From Xanthoparmelia taractica (taxonomy: Eukaryota > Ascomycota > Lecanoromycetes > Lecanorales > Parmeliaceae), in NCBI GenBank assembly GCA_033085395.1, contig JANQBS010000187.1, forward strand, positions 1-64,000: a stretch of 64,000 bases of DNA. Reading direction: 5' to 3'. A program made the position numbers and the translations under genes. Numbering within the stretch: position 1 is the first letter of the stretch; every line of letters starts with the position of its first letter. Under the pieces are notes generated by a model. That model searched no databases. It saw only the letters and a list, made by a program, of their open reading frames with translations, and was not told the origin of the DNA. Positions 23,458 through 34,325 of this stretch are shown piece after piece.

Positions 23458-25650
23458 TACGATCAGAATCTCGATGCACTCCCTTATTGTTGTCACATTG
23501 ATTCTACTTCGAGAAGCAAACTGGCAACGCATAAACATTAATGCAGATAGATGGACTTGAAAGTGGAAGGAGTCTCATTAGTCGCACTCTGATAGAGTAT
23601 GTCTATAGACGTACAGAGACCCGTTGAGACATGCAGCATGCTTCGCTCGATTTGCGAATATGCTTGCCTCGTGCTAGTAGTCTTCCCTGGGTCTGCGTCG
23701 CAGACCATTCCTTAGGATGCCAACAAGCAACGTGGCTCAAATCGGCTAGACCGGCGTGATGATGTTTGCGGAATCCTTCAGCCTTGGTAAATCAAATGAG
23801 ACCGGGACCCGCGCTTGTAATTGTCACAAGATACCAGCAAAACATTGTAAGGCTTTCCATTATTCTTTGTATGCATTGATGTCGGTCGACCATGTGCCGC
23901 CGTTCGCGGTCGGACTCACCGCCATGGATGCAATGCATTGGTCAAGCATAGGCAGCGCCACCGGTGCATCAGAATAGGAGTGGAAGCAGACTAGAAGTAC
24001 GCCGACAAGCTCGAAAATAAGTTGCGAAGGTGGGGGGTTTACCGAAAAAAAAAGAGAGGAAGAGTGGCTGTCCAATGGATTGAAAGTAAATTGGAACTTA
24101 AGAATCCAAAAGATGAGGGGCAGCCGGACAGACCGGTGCTAATGATAGAACTTTGCCTCGCACATTATTATTATTCCCAACGAACGAATACGTGCATATG
24201 TTACTGCAAATATAAGGCGGCAGCCGTAGAAGGAAGCACACTACCGATTTTACTTGACGACACAAGGTATCTTCCATTACTATTACTTGCTAGTCACCTA
24301 GTCGACATAGTCGCTTCGGTTCATATTACTACATACAACCTGCAAAAGAAAGCTGCAGCCCTACTACACATGGGTGAATGGACCACGCGATAGAGAGATC
24401 CTTCCTACCTGCCCCGAAATTCAATGTCCTCGGCTTATACCTCTTGTGTAGTATCACGCTGTTACACTGCATGCCGCATTGATCAATGAGGATAGTGTGG
24501 ATTGCGGGTATCAAATAATATCCCCTTCCCACCAATGATTGTTCTTTCAGTCTCGATCTTGAAAGCCAGGGAATGGTTCCAGCCTCCCACCCAGACAATT
24601 CACGAAGCAAGATACGGGATTGGGCAAATCATAATCAAGAAATTCGTCCAATTTTAAGCAGATGAAACGCGGCAACGATGATACCATGTGACGGACGACG
24701 GTGCCACATCCTGAGAGTATCAGCCTTATGTGTCGTTTCAACGGGTATATCGTACGGATCCTGCAGGACATTATTATTTAGCAAGTACGTAGTAAAATTG
24801 TCTGCGTGGCCATTGGACCCAGGGTGTCGGGGAAGAGGACTCCCGCCTTAATCCGACAGGTATAGCGTCGATCAACCGTGGTTTCCACGAGTACACAGCA
24901 CGTGGAGATGAAACAGTTGGGTTACCAGGCTCTGGGAACCTCATCCTCTTCCACGAGTCCTTCAGGGTTACGAATCCTTCTAAGCCAACACATCTCCATC
25001 TTAGCACCCTTGTCCAACCGAGATTACTGGTTCGATTCTCGAGTACTAAAATTTTCTTTTGATCCAAGGGAAGCGCCGGCTCAAAAGCCAGCAGTTTGAT
25101 GGCCAATCCTGCGAATACTCTGATGGTTTGCCTAAGGTGTGCGTCCTGCGTCCTCGGAAAGACACTGGAGAATCAACGTGGGCGGCGTCGCATCAAACAA
25201 ATGCTTCATTTTACGCCTTCCGTCGCCGTCATGGTTTAGCAGGTCGACTTTGGCGAAAAGGACGCAGGATGATGACATATCTTTCTTTTTTTGCAGGACA
25301 GACGTGCATGAAGCTATTCGCATGGCCACATTGTAAATTGAGGCTTGGTTCTTTGAATAGGGTTCGCCTAAATAATATAACTTAAATTTTCGGTGTCAAA
25401 AAGTTGTTTTTCTTTTTCAGCGGCGACTAACACAGCCCCGAAAGGCTTATTGCGATGTGTCGACACCAAGCTTACTTGCTTGAGAGATCAGTCGAATTGG
25501 ATCACACGTCGGCGGTTGGACCTGGGAGAGGATAATGATGAAAGTTTTGATTGATACTGACTTGTTTTCATATGTACCATTATACCATACCTTGGCCGTC
25601 AAGTCCAGGCTACTGCAGTGTACTTTGGATTCGGGTAAGGAATGGATTCC

Positions 25651-25678
25651 AATATTATTATTTTTATTGTTATTGTTA

Positions 25679-25719
<41 letters not shown>

Positions 25720-25764
25720 GTTATTATTGTTATTATTATTATTATTTTTATTTATTTTTATTGT
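25651..25764 (+). repeat. (TTA)n microsatellite
   Basis: About 114 bp of TTA/ATT triplets with scattered TTG and TTTTA interruptions. It creates false poly-Leu, poly-Ile and poly-Tyr frames. Confidence 0.95.
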
Positions 25765-26237
25765 TTACGGAGTACACCGAAAAGCCAAAGGACTTTGGAT
25801 GAGCAGTTGCTCCAACCCGATTGGATATCCCAAAATAAAACAAAAAAGCACTTCTGTGCTTGAGCGAAAGGGGGAAGATTTCGGGACTCAGCCGTTCTCT
25901 TGCAGCCAAGCCTCAAGGCGACTTTTGGGAGGGAACTAGCGATAGCGGGTAGGGTTTTACTAGGGTTATGAAACTATCTTGATCTTCCCCTGTGAGAAAG
26001 TCGATGCGAAGTTAAAATTTTTTGCAACTTCACCGCTTGTCGGCCGCTTATCAATAATAGTACTTCTAAGTACTCGTACCTATACGGATAAGGCCATACT
26101 ACTCTCTTCCTTGGACCGGGCACTAAAGTGAAGGTATTCTACGTACTGGCAGTGAGTACGTACCAAGTATAATCAACGGACAGAATTTCCTTTGCTTAGC
26201 AGTAAGGTAGCAAGTGAGTTGTTTATTTCAGCCATCT

Positions 26238-26275
26238 AATAAATCAATAATAAATCAATAGTAAATCAAAAAATC
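26238..26275 (+). repeat. Short tandem repeat (about 12-mer, three copies)
   Basis: Three near-copies of AATAAATCAATA-like units follow one another. Confidence 0.7.
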
Positions 26276-27130
26276 ATTGATGGTGATACTTCTAAATGAT
26301 AATGCACAAGCAAAGTCCAAGTCTATTTTTCGATCGGCGGTAAAGGACTCAAAAAAGGTCCACGTTGTACTTCTACACGCGCTCTCAGCAAACCACCAAG
26401 TGGCTACTCATATGCATCATCGTACATATCCTCTACTCCTCTTAAGAAAGGTGACTCGAGCGCTGAGTAATATGCTGCCTTGATTAGCTTCGGAGCTTTG
26501 CCCCCAAATTGCCATGTTTCTGTCTCGGTATTCATCTTGTAAGGCTGGCTCACCCATCTTCCTTAGAATATGCAGCTAAAAAATAATGCCTTTTTCTCTC
26601 TTTTGGAAAAAATGTCACCTCGCCCTGCAACTGCTGCGCATCGTTGGTTCGTTATGGCCGGCACAACTACTACTTCTACCACCCTGCCCCCGTCTATAAG
26701 CATAAGGCAGCCCCCAACGTGCCTGAATGTTGTCGATCCATCCCATCATCCAAACAATCTTTTCTCTTACCACCCTCGCTCTTCATCTCGATATCACCGA
26801 GAGCTGATCAGCAATTCTCTCCCCCCCACCCCTTCCGGCTCGCATTTCAGCGCCCTGATCGTCGTCTTACTTGCCTGTCTCAGTACTTTGCACACACTTC
26901 CAGTAATCACCTTAATACTTTATTGAGCATCCATTACCCTCCCCCGCCGTTGCTCAAATCTTCCCCTCCTTCGTCTCGAATCCATTCCGTATCCCCCAAC
27001 CCAGGTATTGCTCTTCTCTGACCCTTTGCGTCAACTTCACTCACCTGCTGATAGCCCAACGAGCCGTACTTCTTTGTATTTACATACCTGCTACAGCTCA
27101 CGTTCAAGGTCTCGCCTGCTGGCTTGGGGA

Positions 27131-29464
27131 ATGGCAAAGGTCTATAGCAGCTTCTCCGATTTTGAACTGTTTCCCCGGGATCAATCAAACATGAACACTC
27201 TGGATCCCAGACTGGGCGACAACTTCAATCATATGCATTACCAGCCAAATGCTGTGAGCAACATGCTTCGGCACAGGGATTTCTCTGGTCAAGCCAGCAC
27301 ATCCTACGAGTCGTACCCACCAGTCTCCGCCTACTCTTCTGCCCCGTCCTCCTATTTCGGAGCGCAAAATGTGCCATATGAGACCCAGAAAGGCAACATG
27401 GGACGGCCTATGCGGCGGCAAACGCCTTCAGGCTCTCCCTCTCCCTCGATCTCACAAGCCTTCGACCATCCTCCTTCAACATTGTCATCCGCTTCGGGTG
27501 CCTCCGCCCAAAGCACCGCCTCATCGACTGATGGCTCGCCCTACGCAAGCGCGACACATGTTCTGCCATATGAAGACAAATGGTCTGGTCCACTTCATGG
27601 ACTGGGCATTGCACCAGGGATCTTCAGTAGCGAAAACTTCAGCCAGGACTCATTCCCACCAGCAAACTTCGAAAAAGAATTGATGCTAGAAGACAGCAAG
27701 TTCCCGAATTATGTTGGTGAGTGTGGAAAGAATTCTTCTTCGTCAGTTTCTCTCAGTCAGCCTTCTGCTTCTTTGGTATTTTCTGGTTTAGCGCTGCAAG
27801 ATCTTGTACCCGAGTTTTCTTCACGGCCATTGGCACTGGAAACAACCACCGTTACCGAAGATGGTACCATCGACCCAATCCTTGAAAAAGCCAACAGTAA
27901 GATTCAGACGCCTATGCTATTGGTTTCACCAATTTCCGCGGCGTCCGCAGCAGCAGCCTCGCCAACTGCTTTCATAAGCAGGCATCAGAATAGCTCGCCT
28001 ACTCAAACGGAGAGCTCATTCAAAGAACCCTTGACGCCGTCGTCTGGCGCATCTCGCTTTCCGTCTGCTGCTACCTGGCCACGCGGTTCAGGGGACCACG
28101 TCTTTCTGAGGCATCCAACCATCTCTTTGGATGATGCGAGAGTACCAAGAACCCCGCAGCAATCTCCAGAGCCTTGTCATCCGCGTCATCAATTGCCAGC
28201 ACCTCCCGATTCTCAGCATCAAGCTCCCTATGGCCAATTCCAAGTTCCTTTCTTTGGTCAGAGTAGCGGCAGATTCGTTGCTCCGCTTGAGTCATCTTGT
28301 CGGTTTTCCTTATTGTCTCTCTTCCTCCTTTCCAAGATTTACGTTCTCATCCGTTCTTCTTTCCGGCTGCTTTCGAGTTGGCCGCCCACGCTGATTCATC
28401 TGATTTTTGCAGATCCTTCTCTCATCCAGCAATTCGATACACCTACCGCTCACAACACTACTACTGCAACTTACCCCGGTACCATTAACGCATTCCATCA
28501 TCTACCATCGCAAACATTCCAGCCACCGTCGCCCGCTGCGTCGGAGACATCTAGTCAAGACTCGCATCGGCCAGGATCGGCCAGGTTCCGAAGTGGCACT
28601 ACATCGCCCTACCTTCACACCGCTTCCTATCAGCCATACCCGCAAGGCTTGGATGCACGCAGATTCTCAATTGCGTCGAGTCATTCACGAAACTCCTTGG
28701 ACAGCCCGGGATCCAATGGCTATGGTTTCGATGACGATGGCAAAGAGAGGAATCGCTGCCCGCATCCGGACTGCGGCAGACCATTCAAGGATCTAAAAGC
28801 GCATATGCTTACCCACCAATCGGAGAGGCCTGAGAAATGTCCAATCACGACCTGCGCTTATCACCTAAAAGGTTTCGCTCGCAAGTACGATAAGAACCGC
28901 CATACTCTTACCCACTACAAAGGAAACATGGTCTGTGGATTCTGTCCAGGATCCGGCTCAGCTTCGGAGAAGAGTTTCAATCGTGCAGACGTTTTCAAGC
29001 GCCACCTTACCTCTGTCCATGGCGTAGAACAGACGCCACCTAACAGCCGCAAGAAGAGCCCAAGTTCTTCCACAAACAAGAAGATGTCGACGCAAGCTGT
29101 TGACGCGACTGGCAAATGTTCCACCTGCTCCGCAACGTTCAAGAACGCGCAAGACTTTTATGAGCATCTGGACGATTGTGTTCTTCGCGTAGTGCAGCAG
29201 GAGGAACCCAGTGAGGCCATCAATGAGCAGCACCTTGGTGGTGTAGCCAATGATGAAGCAGTGCGCGACACCATGGACCGCCACATGATTTCCGCTGAAA
29301 CCGACTTCAACCTTAATGTAACAGCTTTTGATGAAGATGAGGGCGATGAGAATGACGACGACTTCAAAGACGAGTCTAGCGAAGATAACCAGGCATGGCC
29401 TGATAGGTCAAACATTCGCTCAGGCAAAGGAGAAATAGCCTCACGACGAAGCAATTCATGTTGA
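27131..29464 (+). CDS. C2H2 zinc-finger transcription factor
   Basis: One long open frame from ATG 27,131 (MAKVYSSFSDFELF) to 29,464, but it contains at least one probable in-frame intron: 27717-27800 (GTGAGT...GCAAG, 84 nt). A second intron ends at 28,412 (TTTTTGCAG) and starts at 28,257 or 28,299; both choices keep the frame. The spliced product is 697 or 711 aa. The N-terminal half is Ser/Pro/Gln-rich. The C-terminal part has clustered fingers: CPHPDCGRPFKDLKAHMLTH, CPITTCAYHLKGFARKYDKN (with RHTLTH), CGFCPGSGSASEKSFNRADV (with FKRHLTSVH) and a last one, CSTCSATFKNAQDFYEHLDD. An acidic tail follows. The finger array looks like a conserved Pezizomycotina family; I give no gene name. An alternative start is ATG 27,191. 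Confidence 0.88.
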   Translation: MAKVYSSFSDFELFPRDQSNMNTLDPRLGDNFNHMHYQPNAVSNMLRHRDFSGQASTSYESYPPVSAYSSAPSSYFGAQNVPYETQKGNMGRPMRRQTPSGSPSPSISQAFDHPPSTLSSASGASAQSTASSTDGSPYASATHVLPYEDKWSGPLHGLGIAPGIFSSENFSQDSFPPANFEKELMLEDSKFPNYVGECGKNSSSSVSLSQPSASLVFSGLALQDLVPEFSSRPLALETTTVTEDGTIDPILEKANSKIQTPMLLVSPISAASAAAASPTAFISRHQNSSPTQTESSFKEPLTPSSGASRFPSAATWPRGSGDHVFLRHPTISLDDARVPRTPQQSPEPCHPRHQLPAPPDSQHQAPYGQFQVPFFGQSSGRFVAPLESSCRFSLLSLFLLSKIYVLIRSSFRLLSSWPPTLIHLIFADPSLIQQFDTPTAHNTTTATYPGTINAFHHLPSQTFQPPSPAASETSSQDSHRPGSARFRSGTTSPYLHTASYQPYPQGLDARRFSIASSHSRNSLDSPGSNGYGFDDDGKERNRCPHPDCGRPFKDLKAHMLTHQSERPEKCPITTCAYHLKGFARKYDKNRHTLTHYKGNMVCGFCPGSGSASEKSFNRADVFKRHLTSVHGVEQTPPNSRKKSPSSSTNKKMSTQAVDATGKCSTCSATFKNAQDFYEHLDDCVLRVVQQEEPSEAINEQHLGGVANDEAVRDTMDRHMISAETDFNLNVTAFDEDEGDENDDDFKDESSEDNQAWPDRSNIRSGKGEIASRRSNSC

Positions 29465-30403
29465 CAATCAGCACATCCCCAGGGTGTAGGACACGCTGGG
29501 GGTGGCAACTTAATCACGAAGTCTGGTCGCATGTCATCGAGCGGAAAAAGTCGTGGCATGACGGCTTCTAAAGGGGGCGTTCCCTTAGTTGCAAAGGGGC
29601 GGAGAAGGAGAAAGCATTACCCTGTTTCATGGGGTTGCGCTAAGGATCAGATGAAAATGAAGAAAAGAGTCCTGTGTGTCTATGACGGGCCGCGCCGCCT
29701 TTGGAAGGACGATATGATGCTGGACAACGATTTTGAGGTGCGTATGCGTTTTGGAAATGGCGAATCGTACGTGACCGATCTCGATGTCCAAACTGTTAAA
29801 CGTGCGGAAGCCTTGCACAACGCAACAGACGAAGAGAAAGGGCCTTGGATCCACGACGAATCAGAGATGCAATAAATCATATCATGAGAACGAGGTGCTT
29901 GATGCAAGTCAGCGTGTACCAATACTGTATGACGACTTTTGGAGGGATTGTCAATTTAGCGGGTCCTTTCGGGATGGACCATATCAGCATATCCTTAGCG
30001 ACGATAGAGGGCTGTCTTGAAGGCAGAGACTGGAAAGGGAAACCGAGAAAGGGCCAAAGGCATGTAAGGTATGCGAAGGGGGATTTGCTTTTTGGCTCTT
30101 CCGTATCTGCCCGACTTCTGTATTGACTAGGTAGCTGCGATTGAGGCTGCAATGCTGGACATTGCGACGCCCTTGGCTATACCAAAAGTATTGAGTGCCT
30201 TCCTTTCAGAAGCTCCATCACAGATTATTCTGAATCAAAGGCAATGGAGTAGCGCTACCGGCTAAGCATAGCGGTCACAATATCCCCGGGTTGTGAGGAA
30301 AGGACATACACTAAGGCTGGGATGAGATTGTGTTTTACTTGCTTACCGCTAGCTACGCATCAGTGAGCGAGCGCTTAGAAAATTCCTAACTCAGAACAAT
30401 CAA
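29465..30403. other. Intergenic region, C2H2 gene to lipase gene
   Basis: 3' ends of two convergent genes. A 114-codon plus-strand frame (29,531-29,875) has no recognisable domain and is probably 3' UTR. Nothing else seen. Confidence 0.5.
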
Positions 30404-32924
30404 TCACTCCTCTTTATCATGTCCATTCCCTGGCGCAACCGCTGTCTCGCTTTCGCTCATGCCGGTGTCCTCCCCATCAATCTCAGAGTCATCATGAAAG
30501 ACGCTACCCTGCCGTTTCAATTCTTGCATCACACTGGCTCGCCTGTCTTCCCTTTCAAAGCGAGATCGCTCGTCTTCGTCCTCTGTCGATAGCTCTGCAG
30601 AGCATCTCATCACATGACCAGGCATATGCATTTTATCTCGGTCTTTACTAGCCATGCCTTCCATGTCCACCTTACCGGAGCCACTGAGCAAGAGACCTTC
30701 TTCAATGAGTCTTTCAATTCTCATACGATTTTCAATGAAGAGAAGCTTCGGAAAAGTGGATTGCTGGCCTACGAAAAGCATCCTGGCCAGCCTCTCAGGT
30801 GTCGGATCCGATAGTATATACCAGAAATCGCTTACGCGGCTTCTCGGCCAGATAGTGATGGTACCACTGAATTGCTGTAACCATATTCCTGACCAGTCCT
30901 GGCCCAGAGGCCGAGGCAGAAGTTCAAGGTGTTTGGAAATCTTGATGAATTTCTGGAGCTCCAGTTTTCTGATAGAGATTGTGGTGTCAGCAATCTAAAG
31001 CAATTCCGGGATAGGTGCGGACTTTTGCAGGAATACGTACAGATACGTCTCTACAGCGCTACCAAGATAACCACCTCGCCAGCCACGCCCTCTGCGGTGA
31101 GTCACTATAGATATATGAGGGTCAGCATCCACTGCCATCTTTGGGCCACCAATTCGACCTCTACGAAATGGTAGGGAACGAATTGAAAGTTGTGCTATTG
31201 TTCCGGGAGACATTAGACCAGATGTACATACCTGGTCGGCCGACCGCTCCTCTAGAAGAGAAGAAAAATAGGTTTATGTGCGGATTTACTTGAGAGACTA
31301 TCGAGAAATTGACCCCGAAATAGAGATTCAGGGCTTTGAGAGGTATATCGGTGCGAAGGCTAGCGGATGTCAGTGGACACAAATATGTAGCGATGCGGGT
31401 TACGTACCTTCCATCTTTCCATTTGTGGCCGAAGGAGTACGGCGTCAAAGTCCCGTCGGATTTCTTCATCATCAGCACAACAGGGTTGAGAATTCCAGGG
31501 ACCGCAACAGAAGCGAGCACAGCGGACCATATAACGCAATCCGGGGCCGTGAGATAATTAGTAAGAATGGTAGGTGAATAAGGGTCTGAAGGAACGCAGG
31601 ACACATTGAGGATGCGGCCAGTGCGCTCATAAGCTTCCCGGAAGGTAGTGCTACCTCGTGCCCACCAACTGCAGTGCCGAGCCCACTCAAGAGAGTCGAA
31701 TCTCGCACCAGTGCGCCACCAACGAGGAGCCCAGGTAAGAAAGGTATCTTCGCAAGCATTGATACGATGTGCGAGCGCAGGAACAAGCAGCGACCGCAGC
31801 TCGCCATCTGTCCGAGTAGCGATTAATGCTGCAACTAAAGCTCCGCCTGAAGTCCCCGTAATGACATCCGGCAGGAGTGAAGCATCGAGAAGAGCTCTTG
31901 CTACTCCGAAGTGGTACCATGCGAAAGACGCCCCACCAGAAAGACCTGAATCATGATTTTGGAGTCAGTCTTGCTTGTGTGAAGGGGTATAGTGAGCCTT
32001 GAACCACGTCTAGGCAGCGAGGATACCCAAACCATATCTCAAGGCTCAACATCATATTTAGAATAGGAAACGTAGACTTCGGAAATACGTACAGAAGGCT
32101 GTACGGCCAAAGTTGGTGTGGAGATGTTTTGCGAGCGATTGTTTCTCTGACTGGCTTAGCTGAGACGATTGAAGGAGATACTGTAGGGAAGAATGCAGTT
32201 CATCGATAAAATCCTGGGCCAAGCGTTTTGTGCCATAGTACGTTTCGCTATAAAGCCTTGGATTCTCCACGCCCCCAAAGTTATTCTTGACGCAAGCCTC
32301 GACAAGACTTTTCAGCTTGTTGACAGCATCCCTGGCTGACCTGCCATCGAGGTGTTCTTGCGATTTTGCGAGGGTCCTGCCCTCCTTGAGCTGTTCTTTC
32401 ACCGTAGTGACGGTAGTGTGATCATAGTATGCGTAGTCGTCCGTTTGCTTCCACTGCTCGTTCCCCAGATGATCATCAAGTTTTTGAGCTGCAATACACC
32501 AGTCTGGATAATTGGTCTTGGATTGGAGGATACGCCGTAATCTCTGCCGCTGACCTCTCCAGGTTACCAAGCGCTCATAGCCGTGTATATACAAGCGCGT
32601 GATGAGGTAAGCGCATGTAAGGAGAACTATCCAGCTCGAGACCACCAATAGTAAGGGCCATTTAAGTATACTATAAACAAAGCCTTCTCTTGTCTCGTCT
32701 GTGGTTCTGCGGGGTTTTTTGCGCGGTCTCGCCCGTTTCCGCTTCACTCTTTGGTGTATGGGTCGCCAGTCGTTCAGTGCTATTACAGGCGAAGTCTCTG
32801 GCGCTCTCAAAGCCTTTGCAAATTCATCGATGTCAGCTTTGTCAATGAATTCGGTATCAAAATCAGGAAGTGTGGAAGGATGGAAAGAAGCTGCGGGAAA
32901 GCCATAGATGGTGGGTTCCGGCAT
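30404..32924 (-). CDS. Patatin-type triacylglycerol lipase (TGL3/4/5 family)
   Basis: Five exons: 32093-32924, 31408-31945, 31232-31359, 31041-31104, 30404-30968; total 708 aa. A hydrophobic segment (about residues 88-112, WPLLLVVSSWIVLLTCAYLI) precedes the DUF3336-like region. The patatin core starts CLSGGASFAWYHFGVARALL; the nucleophile is Ser310 in GTSGG, and Asp455 in DGS completes the catalytic dyad. Family landmarks follow: DIPLKALNLYFGVNFSIVSQ, GRPVTHRRGRGWRGGYLGSA and WPRSRVSDFWYILSDPT. Such enzymes release fatty acids from triacylglycerol on lipid droplets and may also have acyltransferase activity. The C-terminus is acidic and charged. For intron 3 a nearer acceptor exists, but the one giving RPVTHR matches the family best. 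Confidence 0.94.
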
Positions 32925-34325
32925 TACGGTCGTTGGAGGATGGAAGTGTCAGTCCAAGCCAGATGACAATGAGTCAATTTGAGGAAGGTGCTTAAGGCAT
33001 AGGAAATGCAGAATGCAGTCCCCCTGGACCAGAGCTATTAACATATTCTGGCCATCGGACCGAGGAATATTGTCCTGAGAGATATATGACTTAGACCGTT
33101 AGCGTGACGCTCTCCAATATTAAAAAGCGTGTAGAATATGTTTAGGATTATAACGATTAAGGGCTTTGAAAGTAAAATGACCTCGATTTATCATGAAAGT
33201 GATATGTCCTCTCTACCCCGTCATTTCATACTTGCCCGGCAACAAACTACATAGAACTACGCCAAGATCTCGCTTGATTTCATTTTCCCCCACGTAATTT
33301 CCCAGCACACCAGTATACTTCTAGAAGTAAGGTAAGGTACCTTAAGGTAGGTATGTCTGTATGTCAAGAGAATGACATGTGCTTTATCGTCCTTAAGCTT
33401 TTCAGCCGCGGGGTACCTTGTACCTTGCGTCAGATCAACGACGACGATCACTTGCGCTCAGCTGCTTGCTGGCTCGGTGACATTGATACATTGACTCCTC
33501 ATCGGACGATGGCTTAGGTTCTCGCGCTATCTGATCTTCCTCGTACGAGAGCTTGCAGATCATTAGCACTGTTGAAGAGATTTATGAAGCGAAAGTTGGA
33601 CCGAGCGTCGAATGAAGGATGCGCATTCGAAGGCAGTCGCAACAGAAAGCGCGGGGGTCCTTTTCTTTGCTGGAGCTCTAGTATGCCCCGATAGGGCTAA
33701 GGATCAGAACATCCTTTTCATTACAGCAATAACGAATACATAAACAATTATATAGGTGTCCGAGATACCTCATTGTGTTCAAAAGATCATAAGGAAAAAT
33801 GCGAAGTTATAGTGGTTATAGAAGTCATATGATTCATAAAAGAGAGAGTAGCACGAGTAGGTAACCTAGTAGGTTTACTACTAGTGATATAAGTGATTTT
33901 GCTAGCCCTATGGGGCCAATGCCTTCCACTTGGCATCCATCACCCACTATTCAACAACCATCTCCTCCGCTTCTACAACAGGAATACTCATCTCCTCGAG
34001 CTTCATCTCCTAGAGCTTCAGCTCGCTGTCCGCAAGTTCTGCGAACTCCTGCAATGTTCATCATCTAAACCTTCACGTCGCAAGTCAACCCGCTGCCAAG
34101 AGCCACAGTTACTCATTGTATTCGTCCGTTGCTTTCGTTGCTATGAACTTCTAACAGCTCGAACCAGCCTATTCATCAGGTCAAGAGACTCCCACTTGAG
34201 GAGGATACGATGCGCATCCTTCCTCCGATATCTCAACACCCTACAAGAAAGCCCTGTTACAGGTAGCACAAATTGAAGGCCATCTAAGCTAAGCCTCAAC
34301 GCTTGATCACCCAGTCTTTTACACG
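32925..34325. other. Divergent intergenic region, lipase / Yta7-like gene
   Basis: 1.4 kb between head-to-head genes. A pyrimidine-rich 127-codon frame at 33,893-34,276 lies in the leader of the ATPase gene and has no domain. A GGTAAGGTACCTTAAGGTAG palindrome-like word lies near 33,330-33,350. No RNA gene seen. Confidence 0.5.

Larger units (their letters stand above)
23458..27130. other. 3.7-kb gene-poor region upstream of the C2H2 gene
   Basis: No convincing coding sequence. Open frames at 24,022-24,393, 26,570-26,926 and 26,644-27,021 lack domains. The pyrimidine-rich last 500 bp look like the core promoter and leader of the C2H2 gene; a possible leader intron spans about 27,005-27,054 (GTATTG...GATAG). 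Two simple repeats are listed separately. A large upstream region suits a developmentally regulated transcription factor, which is inference. Confidence 0.55.

Noticed and set aside
24022..24393. 123-codon plus-strand ORF
   Set aside because: Low-complexity, no domain, no splice or promoter support.
25029..25039. GGTTCGATTCT, a tRNA B-box-like word
   Set aside because: No matching A-box, acceptor stem or T-stem pairing could be found around it.
25535..25939. Poly-Leu/Ile/Tyr ORFs in three frames
   Set aside because: Produced by the TTA microsatellite.
29531..29875. 114-codon plus-strand ORF
   Set aside because: Lies just after the C2H2 stop, no recognisable family; probably 3' UTR.
33893..34276. 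127-codon plus-strand ORF
   Set aside because: Leu-rich translation of a pyrimidine-rich leader upstream of the Yta7-like gene.
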